Origin: Macrostomum hystrix
Lineage: Eukaryota > Platyhelminthes > Macrostomidae
NCBI GenBank assembly: GCA_950097015.1
Contig: CATNEN010000007.1
Location: forward strand, 8,619,001 to 8,683,000
Direction: 5' to 3'
Length of the DNA stretch: 64,000 bases
Shown one piece after another: positions 12,034 to 24,300 of this stretch. Each line of letters opens with the position of its first letter. Position 1 is the stretch's first letter. The translations under genes were made by a program, and so were the position numbers. The notes below the pieces were generated by a model. It was not told the DNA's origin, did not search any database, and worked only from the letters and a program-made list of their open reading frames with translations.

Positions 12034-13614
12034 TGACTGCCATCTCCTTCCTATTCAGCGACATCTGAGATTATTCAACTCCGCCGTCTCCCCCTCTCCG
12101 CCATCTCCTCCTACCCGCCATCTCCCCCTCCCCGCATCTCCCCTCCCTCCATCCCCCCCTCGCCGCGATCGCCCCTCCCCGCCATCTTCCCCTATCCGCC
12201 ATCTCCCCTTCCCGCCATCACCCTCTCAGTTTCTGAGTCTCATCGTCTCTACCTTTTTCAGCATCCTTGATGATGAAAATGACTATTTTTCTAAGATATA
12301 TCTTCACCTAAAAATCGATAGACTTTTTGCATGTGCTGCGCGTGAAGCACCTTTATTTGCCTGTACATTTCTGTACTTTTACACAGAATACACTAATGTT
12401 TGTTTTGCTAACTTGCTATTTCTTTTTTTACTTACTTTCTTCTAGTTAACTTCGCAAGTAAACAGAACAGTCCCATTTCGCACTTCTGTTAAACTGCCTC
12501 TCACTGCAACCTCAAGCGACCCCAGGCAGTGTCTACCGAGTGAAAATGTCAGCAGTGAAAGGGGGCAGTCCTTCTGCTTGCAAACGAGTCAATGGCTTCA
12601 CCAGCCGCAATGGAAGAAGTGAATTCCATCAGCTAATTGATAAGCTGAACTGAATCATCACACAGTGCGTTGGCTGTGCAGCTACGGTTTATTTCTCTAT
12701 TAACAATGAGATCAGTTATAATACTATCGCACAAAAGATAAACAGAGAAATTTTTCAGGGAAAAGTTCACAGTAGAGTTTAATATCAGATTCGTGCAGAT
12801 CTGAGAGACTAGCTTCCCTTCAGCAGAATATGTACAGTCGAGGCAAAACAGCTCGCTCTGCGGTGACTACTGGCAGTAAACACACGGGCATTAATTGAAC
12901 TAATGGGGCGGGCGCACTGCACGCAAAAACCAATTAGGGAGGCGGCACGCACAGTGGGAGCTGCCGTGGCAGGATGAAGGATGAGTCATTGCAGGACTAG
13001 GCCAGCCTCTCTAAGTGCAAGCACCTTTCTCCAGTGCTATCTGGCTGGCACTTTTACGGCGCATGCAGCTGACGGACCAGCTGATGGAGAGTCATCGAAC
13101 AGAAGAAGCGCCCTCGATGCAGCGGATGCACTCAGAGTTCGCCCCATGAACCGTCCAGGCGGCTGTCCGACACTCTGCAAGAATAAATGATTATTTTGCT
13201 TTGCTGCTTGTTCAACTGCGGAGTAGGAAAACAAGTCCTATCTCTACAAATACCCCAGTCCCATCTCTACAAAAAATCCCAGTCCCATTTTCACAAATAC
13301 CCCAGTCCCATTTCCACAAATACCCCAGTCCCATCTCCACAAATACCCCAGTCCCATCTCCACAAATACACCAGTCCCATCTCCACAAATACCCCAGTCC
13401 CATCTCCACAAATACCCCAGTCCCATTTCCACAAATACCCCAGTCCCATTTCCACAAATACCCCAGTCCCATCTCCACAAATACCCCAGTCCCATTTCCA
13501 CAAATACCCCAGTCCCATTTCCACAAATACACCAGTCCCATTTCCACAAATACCCCAGTCCCATTTCCACAAATACTATCACCAGAAGCTGTGATGCAGT
13601 ATTCAAGCACATCC
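12034..13614. other. Intergenic region between the WD40 and RhoGEF genes
   Basis: 12060-12220 is a C-rich tract made of imperfect gccatctcccc repeats. The rest has no convincing gene. A possible minus-strand polyadenylation signal for the RhoGEF gene lies at 12688-12693 (tttatt on the plus strand). No aataaa is seen close downstream of the WD40 stop. Confidence 0.5.
13244..13577. repeat. 23-nt minisatellite, about 14 copies
   Basis: The unit is based on cagtcccatttccacaaat plus accc, with tt/ct variation at one site. It lies just downstream of the RhoGEF stop codon and so is probably in its 3' UTR or beyond. Open frames of 90-240 codons over it are repeat artefacts. Confidence 0.93.
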
Positions 13615-15269
13615 TCACTTTCGCCTAGACAGGAACATCTTCCTGAAGGTCTCCTTCACTGTTGTCCTCGGCGACGACTTTCGACGCCTGCCGCTCCCCG
13701 CCGACGTCGTGGACTCTATGGTGGAAGACGTCGAAGCCGACGAGGCGGCGGCAGCCGAGGACGCAGCGTGGTGCACGGACGCCCTCCGGCGGACACCGCC
13801 GACAGAGATGACGTCACCAGCGGAGCGGCTGCGATCGCTGGGTCGGAGTCGGCGGGCAGTCTCTGGACTGATCTGCAAACCAGATGGCACTTTTACATGG
13901 TACAGGTAAGGTACAGGTACAAGTACATTTAAAGTTACAGGTAGGTACAGGCAAATGTACAGTTAGGCACAGGTACAGGTACGTTCAGGCACAGGTACAG
14001 GTAGGTGCAGGCACAGGCACAGGCACAGGTACAGCTAAGTAGGTGATACCTGCGGATCACTTGCGAAGAAGCCGCTTACCTGGAAGACGACCACTCTGCT
14101 TCTGCCGGCGCTGGCTTCCTCGGGTGGCACCGAGCGGCACCGCTGCTGCTGCTGTTGCTGCAGGGAGCTTGCCTGATCCTCTGGCCGCCGTTGCGCCCGC
14201 TTGAGATGGCGCGGCGAGTCCCACGGATGCGCTAGCGCCTCAGGTTGCGTTGAACGGCGGCGCTGCCGTGAGGACTGGCCGGCGATGAGGAAGTGCTGCT
14301 GCTGCTGTTGCTGCCGATCGCCTGAAGGCGCGACCTCCTCCTCCGGAACTGTCGCCGCCGAGTCGCCAGTCCAGGCGGTGGCCTCGGCCAGCGCGCCCTG
14401 GATGCTGCAATTGAGCTGGTCCAGGAGGCCCCGCAGCCGGTCGGTGGCGCTGGTCAGATGGCCGAGGTCCGGGTGGCGCGGGTCCGTGCGGTCGGCCAGC
14501 TGGCGCAGCAAAAGAAGATAGCGTGGCAGCCGCTGCACTGGCGTCAGGAGAAAGGCCGTGAGTTCGAGTCCTTCGCAGTCCGGATGCCGCTGCAGGGTCT
14601 GGAGGAGGTCGCGGAACTTTCTAGACCGTCGGCGGAGTCGGCGAACGCAGCGCATGGCGGCGCCGAACTGCGAGACGTAGCTGCGGTACAGCTGCAGCAG
14701 CTGCCGCTCCCGGCTCTGCAAGAAGCTCTGCACGGTCTTCGCCAGGCTGCACTGCGGCTGCCGTTGACTCGGCGCACTGCAGTCGTCCGAGTCCTCCAGG
14801 CTGGCGAGGAACTCCGCGTGAATGTCGTAGAGTCGGGGCAGCGTGTTCGGGAAGATCAGGCTGCGTTTTGGGGTAAATTTGTTGGGAAGAATGTAGTTTG
14901 AAATCTTAAGGAGAAACAATGCTCTAGATTGCTCATATCCGCTCATATCCGAAATTTGGAAATGGGATGTATGGTCACGTGACCCTCACCAGAGATCCCG
15001 GGTGCTGACGAAAGCGGCCGATCGGAGCGAGCCGCCAATCAGATCGATGAGAGTCCACAGGCAGGAGCAGTACTTGCGCTCCGTCTCCACGATCTCCTCA
15101 CACACTTTGCGGCGCTGGTCTGCAGGAGATGAGCACAGAATTGAGCACAACCTTCTTACAATTTCTTAGATTTCCTAATAAACTGATTAAACTCAACAAC
15201 CAAGGCCAACTTGAAGACGAAACTCACTTTCAATTATGAGTCTCTCATGTGGTGCCACACGCCTAGCCA

Positions 15270-15300
<31 letters not shown>

Positions 15301-18300
15301 ACTGCTTGAGTCCCAGCTATGGCATTGGTGCATTGCTGTGGCTTGGTGCTGGTGCTGGTGCTGGTGCTGGTGCTGGTGCTGGTGCTGGTGCTGGTGCTGA
15401 TGTTGAACCACCTGCATTCCATCTGCAGCAGTGCCAGCATCAGCCGAGTCAGCCACAACAGCCTGGGAGCTGCAGGTGCCGCAGCTGCCGCCATTGCTGA
15501 GTGGCGCCTGAAGTGGAAATTGGGACAATTTGGCAGCGATTTATCAAGGCCGCTCGAATCCCGCCTGAAATAACCTGGTGTCAGTCACGAGGACTAAGCA
15601 ATTGACTTCCTGATCCTTCCCGCCAGAAAAAGATCCCCTTCCATTTCACACCTGCGCAACTCATTTCTGAAGAGAAGAAATAAAGTTTTTTCTTCCAACG
15701 AACCGTGACCTAGTCCTGCAGCCCGTGTACTTTTAGCGCAGTGGACAGTGAATGAATTCATCCGTTGTGAATTCTGCTTGGAATGAATTTTATAATCTTC
15801 AACGTCATTCCCAAGAATTTCGGCTCTCGATTCGTGAATAATTAGTCATTTAGCAGTAGAAAGACCAAGCCAGGGTAGTTAAAATGCCCTCATTTCTCTT
15901 TTTTTTGTATCTCTCCTAAACTATTTAACGAATTGCCATGAATGTCCAGAACACGGGCTAAAGTTTTCTGCTCTAACTGATTAAACAATCATCAGAATCA
16001 CAAAAACACTGGCATCGTCCAGATATTCAACGATTCTCGACGGGGTTGCAAATGCCACAATATAGGAATAATTTTTCTGCTCACAAAACTTTATCCTGTA
16101 ACCAATATCGGCTATCATTGTTGCCTATGCTGTCTGGACTGGATTGCTGATTTTCACATCACTGAAACAAATTGAGTGCTTGCCACCAGGGTCTTCGACA
16201 AGAATCGCTGTACATCTCGACGATGCTGACTCGGACGGCTTTCAGATGGTGGACTTTCACAAAAACCGGTCACTCGGTTTGGGAGCTGTCATGAAGTAGG
16301 CAGTGGGTATTTGAAATATCCCCCCAGGTCTTTCCCCTGGGGGGAAATGGAGTGGTCTTTCTACCGTTAAGGCAGATTAAAAGCGTAAAGTGCATTGGGA
16401 GCTGGCTAATGCCAGTTTTTTAATGAGATTTAAGAGATCCAGGCCGCGACTTCATCGAGGCACTGACCGTCGCCTCCGTGGTGGCCTCCTCGTCCTCACT
16501 GCTGCTGTCCGCATGGGCGAACTGCTCCGCCAGCGCCAGGCTCAGCGTCAGACTGCGTCGCGCCGATTCGGCGCTGTCGCCGGCCCCGTCAACTGCGGCT
16601 CCGCCAGCTTTATTCATGACCGCCGACTTGGCCGACGCTGTGGCGCGGATTCTGGGCTCAGTCAGCTCCGGCTGCGAGGCTGCGGCCAGATCAGTTCCGA
16701 GGCACTGCGGACCTGAACAGCGAGGGGAGCGGGATCGAATGTTTATAGCCGGCAGCTTCCCACACAGGGCCGGGGGTGGTGAAGTGAGCGGGATAACCGC
16801 CAGTTTGCAGTCCCCCCAGCTTCCTCCGCATCTCGCTCCGCAGGGGCGGCCGGGCCGGGCGGGCTTGAAGTGCGCATCGGCAGGGAGGGGGGAAGGTGGG
16901 GCGCCGCCGGGATAACCAAGCGGGTCGGGACTGGAATGCGGATGGGGCCGGGGCGGGGGCGGCGGAGGCCGGATGGGAACAGGCAGAATCATTTGGCCAT
17001 GTTCCCCTCACTGGGACTTGGGATTTGGGATTCTGGACAGGGGGGTGGGGCAAATGATGCGGCGGTGGATAAGTTTTTAAATTAGCAACTAATACCTTTC
17101 TGGCCCCTCAATGCACATTCGTGCCTACCTATCAGTAGGCTGCCTCGGTTGCTCTTTCTAAATTTGTGTCTCATAAATATACTTTATAATAGCAAAGTAG
17201 ACTTTATTGTTATTGTGCCTGAAAAGAAATTTATGAAAATTGACTCAAAATTGACTCAAAACCTCGAGCTTGACTCTCCAGTGAAGAGGAAGCACTCTCC
17301 TCTTCTGCAGATCCCAGATCCCGTGACCGGCTCTGGCTTATTGGGATATCAATAATATAATGAGGCGGCTGTATTCATGCAAGGCCGAGGACAGGAAGGC
17401 CGGGTTGTTGTTGGGAATAATGGGAGGGGATTTTCGCCCCACCCCGGCCTCCCCTAAGCGGCAGTTGAACTCGTCTCTCAGCCAGCCACTTCGGTCTCTC
17501 CACGCCTCGGATTACGTAATGCAGCGGGGAGGGTTGACGAGAGGGTCGGGATTCGGCCCGATAAGCGAGACAGGCAGGCCGCAAGTTTATTTCTGCCAAC
17601 ACAGCCACCAGAGCTGGCACTGGACTGCACCCATTAGCATACGAATCAATCAAGGCTCTCTCTCTGTGTATGCTGCGACTGCGAGTGTTGGGGCTCGCGT
17701 CACAGTCCAACTCCTTGGGAGGAATTCGCCAATATTACTAGCAATAACTCGGCCGGCCCACTCAGTTTTATTGCCGATTCTTTATTTCCTTCGATGTCTC
17801 ATTCGCCCTCACTCCATTTCACCTCCGGCTCTCCGCACGAATTTCTGACCCTGCTCGTCAGCTGCAGCACAACTGCGCATCCGGGTCAAAGAACTGCTGA
17901 CAGCCTTGCAACAGCCTTGCAACAGCATTGCGACAGCCTTGCAACCGCATTGCAACAGCATTGCAACAGCCTTGGCTGCTAGTGCTGCGATTCTCTATCA
18001 GTGATTCTCCTGCTGTGATTTTCCTGCTGCGATTCTCCTGCTGCGATTCTCTTGAAGTGATTCTCCTGCTGCGATTCTCTTGAAGTGATTCTCCTGCTGT
18101 GATTTTTTTGTTGCGATTCTCCTGCTGTGATTCTCCTGCTGTGATTCTCCTGCTGCGATTCTCCTGCTGCGATTCTCTTGCTGCGATTCTTTTGCTGCAA
18201 TTCTCTTGAAGTGATTCTCCTGCTGTGATTCTCCTTCTGTGATTCTCCTGCTGTGATTCTCCTGCTGTGATTCTCCTGCTGTGATTCTCCTTCTGTGATT

Positions 18301-21300
18301 CTACTGCTGTGATTCACCTTCTGTGATTCTCCTGCTGTGATTCTCCTTCTGTGATTCTCCTGCTGTGATTCTCCTTCTGTGATTCTCATGCTGTGATTCT
18401 CCTTGTGATTCTCCTGCTGTGATTCTCCTTCTGTGATTCTCATGCTGTGATTCTCCTGCTGCGATTCTCCTGCTGTGATTCTCCTGCTGTGATTCTCCTT
18501 CTGTGATTCTCCTTCTGTGATTCTACTGCTGTGATTCACCTTCTGTGATTCTCCTGCTGTGATTCTCCTTCTGTGATTCTCCTGCTGTGATTCTCCTTCT
18601 GTGATTCTCATGCTGTGATTCTCCTTGTGATTCTCCTGCTGTGATTCTCCTTCTGTGATTCTCCTGCTGTGATTCTCCTGCTGCGATTCTCTTGAAGTGA
18701 TTGTCTTGCTGCGATTCTCTTGCTGCGATTCTCTTGCGGTGATTCCCAGCCCAGAGAAAATGTTCAAGTCATTGAAGTTTTACCCAGCTATAAAACTGTG
18801 TACTAGAATGGCTTGGGTAGAAACTCGGGAGACATCCCGTCCATGGACGGGAGGCTGGCTGTGACATGAGCTCCGGGTCGGAAGCCAAATGTCTGTTGCT
18901 GCCCTCCCACCGCCATCAATTCTGAGGCCGTGCGCGCATCGCGAGATCCCGTGGGAATTTTATAGCGGATGGGCCAGCAGCAAGTGAGCTAACTAGGTTT
19001 GGGAGTTGAGCTTGGCGGCTCCATGTTTTGGCCATTTTTGCTGCTTCTTGTTGCATCGGCTGAACAACGAACTTTTCATGACTGGTTGAGGCTGGGCAGA
19101 AGAGCAAAATTGTCTGCCGAGTTAATCGATTTCGCCGCTTCCAAATCTTCTCGACCAGTCACGGTTCTCTGATCTTATCCCTCGCTCCTAATCCCACTAA
19201 GCCTAAACCACGAGTTTATCTCATCGAAATCAAAATCCCAGACTGTGAAGTTCATCCCGAACTTTGAATACGATGTTATTCGACTATAGTTAAAGGGCAA
19301 TTTAATTTAATCCCAAACCTGGCTGAGTAATTTAGTCAACTGAATGATTCAGATGTTATCACCTACGAGTATATTCTATCCTACCTTCTCATTAATGCTG
19401 AGTCACTTCTGTAGGTCAGTCCTGGACGAGTAATCAATGAAAGCTGAGCTAACTCTCACCCGAATTGTTGCCGTGCGCAGTGCGGCTCAGCGGAGGCGGT
19501 GGCCACGAGTCTTCGTCGCTCCCATCGGCCCCGATCCCCGAGAGCGTCCCGGTCGAGTCCCACTGGCTGCAAGCAGTGAGGATTGAGACACGTCACGCCA
19601 CACGCAACACAATAATAATAATAATTTAATACACCTGCCCCAATCGACTGCTTCAGTTCCTCAACTGTTGAATGGGTACCAGCATGCTGAGGAACTGAAG
19701 CAATTCAATGCTAAGTGTCTAGCTAACGGACACAATTTTTTCCAGTAGAGTCGGGAATCGAACCTCCGACCTTTAAGTCGTGAGTCGGACACTCTAACTA
19801 CTGGGCTACAACCCTCTATCTACAATGTTGAAAGCAGACCTGTTTGAAGAAGAAGTGTCTGTGGTAAAAAGTGTACACTGGGCGTGTAAGGCTGGAAAGG
19901 CTGTCTGAGCTATGGCTAGCTTTGAGCTACGTTCTTTTTATTTCCCCCAGACGTCGGTGAGTTCTCTATGGTAAACGTTCCGTTTATCCTCCCTGGGCGA
20001 GCGGGAAATAAATCATTTATTTCCCGGGGCAAATAAATGAAATGCTTTAAGACATAGACTGCGTTGGCGGGCAAACGGGGGAATACATGCGAATATGCGA
20101 ATATGCGAATACATGCGACATAATCAGAGTAGATGCGATGCAGTTCACAAAGCTATTTTTCATGCTCATTCCACTGAGCCAGTGTGAGCAGGGGACTCAC
20201 CGGTACTCGGAGTCCAGCCGCGACTCCCCGCAGTCCGGCGCCTCGATCCTGGCCTGTTCAAAGGTGAAGCAGAGGAAGCTGATCAGGCGGTCCACAGTCA
20301 GCAAGAGGAGCTCAGCCAGCTTCGCCAGCATTAGCAGCGGCCACGAGAGCATGGCGATGAAGCCGCTGTCACAGTCTCCTGTCATGGCTGATTCTGGCGA
20401 TGTCTGAAGCTCATTCTGGCCCATGGGACTCAGTCTCAGCCCAGTTGCTGGCGGCTGACTTTGCAATGCCTGGCTTGGAAAGCCATATAAAGATTCCCAG
20501 ACAGAGCAAGGGAATATGAGGGCCGTGGGGGAAGGGGACAGAGGGAGACAACTGAAGGAAAGGAAGGCCATTGGCTTGGCAGCGTTCTGCCTGCAGTCAA
20601 TGTACACTTCGCTGGGTTGTGGGCGGAGTTTGTGCGGGCTGGTTTGGGGATGGCCTTGGGAAGATAATGTAAAAATCCCTCGCACTCTCTTCCCAGTTCT
20701 CCCACAGCAGGGCTGACGTCACCGCACAGAACTGCGTGGAGGGGTATTTGCCTCAGAGTCTCCCGAAACGACACCTCAAGTAGCGATTGGGGCGACTCGA
20801 TGCGACTCAATGCCCCCATCGTGCATTTTTGTCTCGCCCAGCCGCACCGCGAGTCACCCAAAGAAATCGATCCCGGGCCGTTGCGAGTAAGCTGGCGGGA
20901 AAGTGTGTGAATATTGGCATTTGCTTCATCAGCCCTCAAGTTCCACACGACACCCAGACTGTGAAGCCGGTTTGCGAATTTCAAGCATTGTTCTGAAGTA
21001 GCAAGGCTGGTCTTGGCCAGAAATTCTAAAGCCTTACATTTTATTTCGTGCATTTGTTTCATTAAAAAGCAAAATATTGTTTTACATTTCAGCCTGCCTA
21101 TTTTGGCTAGAGAGCTGTGCCTGAAGGATATTAGAGAAATTTAGCATTTATGTCTAGCAAAACACAACCTTAAAAAGTTGCGCTGCTCAAAGCATTTGCA
21201 TTGTTCGATTATACCACACAGAACTCGTAGCTGCTAACTTGTACGAGTAGAAAACATCACTGCCCAGCCAATTAACGCCTCAACTTTTGAAAATTTCGAC

Positions 21301-24300
21301 ATTTAGGAAAGGCTTCAGCATCGCAACATTTTTAGTCTAGGTCTGGAAGATGAAAATTTTGCTTTTCTTGAACTTCCTTAACTTAAGAAACTAAGTTAAC
21401 TACCCCCCCCCCCCCGATAGAAAGGCCACGGGGTATTTACCCAGCTCCCGAACCGAATAACCGATTCGCGTGCAAGTCCACCAGACTCGCCCTTTACGAT
21501 GAACTAAAGCACTTTCAAAGCCGTCTAACGTCAGCATCGTCGAGACATTCAGCGATTTTTGGCGAAGAACCTGGTGACAAGGACAACTGACATTGCTCAG
21601 TATAGACCTTCTGTGGCGAATTCATACTGGTCCAATAATCTAAATGGTTACGAGCTACATGATGAAATATTGTGAGCATGCCGAAATTGGTGGCTTTTGC
21701 CACTAGTCACCCCATCCACAGTCGTTGAATATCTCGACGATGCCAGTGTTTTTGTGATTCTGATGATTGTTTAATCAGATGGAGCGGAAGTTTTACGGCG
21801 GGTTCTGGATTTTCATGGCAATTGGTTGAATACTTTAGGAGATACAGAAAAAAGAAATGTGGGTATTTGAAATACCCTCCCCTGGTCTTTCTACTGCTAA
21901 AGCACAGCCCACTAGTTCAAGCAGGTATTGGCAGCTTCAGCTGAGGTGTATATAACTCATTTCGCTTTCTAATGAAACAAATACTTTCTAAATCTGCTTC
22001 TTTAACTTTTGTTCAAGACAGGTGTGTACATCTGCCCTGACTTTCTCATCGTCAGGCAGTGTACATTCCACTGTGCCTAAGAGATTGGCCCTCAAGGGCG
22101 TAAATTGCACGCCAAGCCCCCAAGCCTTCCGCGGCTGCGCTACCAATGAATGTCGCCTCGCCGTGGAATCAAACTTAGGGACCGTGGTGCGAGAGGCAAA
22201 CGCGTTAACCGCTCTGCCACCGACCCCCTAGCTGGCGGCTTTGGTTACTGCTTAATTTGTGGTGGCCCAAATACTAATATCTGTGGTGGCCCAAATACTA
22301 ATATCTGTGGTGGCCCAAATACGAATATCTGTGGTGGCCCAAATACTAATATCTGTGGTGGCCCAAATACTAATATCTGTGGTGGCCCAAATACTAATAT
22401 CTGTGGTGGCCCAAATACTAATATCTGTGGTGGCCCAAATACTAATATCTGTGGTGGCCCAAATACTAATATCTGTGGTGGCCCAAATACTAATATCTGT
22501 GGTGGCCCAAATACTAATATCTGTGGTGGCCCAAATACTAATATCTGTGGTGGCCCAAATACTAATATCTGTGGTGGCCCAAATACTAATATCTGTGGTG
22601 GCCCAAATACTAATATCTGTGGTGGCCCAAATACTAATATCTGTGGTGGCCCAAATACTAATATCTGTGGTGGCCCAAATACTAATATCTGTGGTGGCCC
22701 AAATACTAATATCTGTGGTGGCCCAAATACTAATATCTGTGGTGGCCCAAATACTAATATCTGTGGTGGCCCGCAGTGTTACTCACAATGTTGAGTATTC
22801 ACTTTGCGCTCAGTAAGTCAGCGTATAAACGGTCTCTCAGGAAATAAAGGCGAGACAAATTTCTGAAGCCTTCCAATAAATCATGGCTATTTTTTCCCAA
22901 AATATATCTTTCTCCTGCCAGTACGAATGCAGGTCCCACAAGACCCCACCAGCCTCACAAGTCCTCCCCTGACACTGCTTTTCCATTTTACTGGCACTGG
23001 CACAGTTCCAGGACAGCTGCAATGCTAGCAAGCTGGCGAGCGAGCAAAGAAACTGCATCTGCAACATTTTCGATAACATTCAGGCGATAACTGTGGCCTC
23101 ACTGAAGGATCAGGGGATAACTGTGGCCTCACTGAAGGATCAGGGGATAACTGTGGCCTCACTGAAGGATTTGGGGATAACTGTGGCCTCACTGAAGGAT
23201 CAGGGGATAACTGTGGCCTCACTGAAGGATCAGGGGATAACTGTGGCCTCACTGAAGGATCAGGGGATAACTGTGGCCTCACTGAAGGATCAGGGGATAA
23301 CTATGGCCTCACTGAAGGATCAGGGGATAACTGTGGCCTCACTGAAGGATCAGGGGATAACTATGGCCTCACTGAAGGATCAGGGGATAACTATGGCCTC
23401 ACTGAAGGATCAGGGGATAACTGTGGCCTCACTGAAGGATCAGGGGATAACTGTGGCCTCACTGAAGGATCAGGGGATAACTGTGGCCTCACTGAAGGAT
23501 CAGGGGATAACTGTGGCCTCACTGAAGGATTTGGGGATAACTGTGGCCTCACTGAAGGATCAGGGGATAACTGTGGCCTCACTGAAGGATCAGGGGATAA
23601 CTGTGGCCTCACTGAAGGATCAGGGGATAACTGTGGCCTCACTCAAGGATTGGCGGATACCTGTGGCCTCACTGAAGGATTTGGGGATAACTGTGGCTTC
23701 ACTGAAGGATTTGGGGATAACTGTGGCCTCACTGAAGGATCAGGGGATAACTATGGCCTCACTGAAGGATCAGGGGATAACTATGGCCTCACTGAAGGAT
23801 CAGGGGATAACTGTGGCCTCACTGAAGGATCAGGGGATAACTATGGCCTCACTGAAGGATCAGGGGATAACTATGGCCTCACTGAAGGATCAGGGGATAA
23901 CTGTGGCCTCACTCAAGGATTGGCGGATACCTGTGGCCTCACTGAAGGATCAGGGGATAACTATGGCCTCACTGAAGGATCAGGGGATAACTGTGGCCTC
24001 ACTGAAGGATCAGGGGATAACTATGGCCTCACTGAAGGATCAGGGGATAACTGTGGCCTCACTGAAGGATCAGGGGATAACTGTGGCCTCACTGAAGGAT
24101 CAGGGGATAACTATGGCCTCACTGAAGGATCAGGGGATAACTGTGGCCTCACTCAAGGATTGGCGGATACCTGTGGCCTCACTGAAGGATCAGGGGATAA
24201 CTATGGCCTCACTGAAGGATCAGGGGATAACTGTGGCCTCACTCAAGGATTGGCGGATACCTGTGGCCTCACTGAAGGATTTGGGGATAACTGTGGCTTC

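Noticed and set aside
17979-18767. ESQQENHSRRIT-repeat protein on the minus strand
   Set aside because: 15-nt array; variation is not biased to synonymous sites.
22255-22772. CRISPR-like array
   Set aside because: Contiguous repeats with no unique spacers, in a eukaryotic intron.
22150-22816. ICGGPNTN-repeat frame as a possible repetitive secreted protein
   Set aside because: 24-nt array with near-perfect DNA identity including third positions; no signal peptide; intronic.
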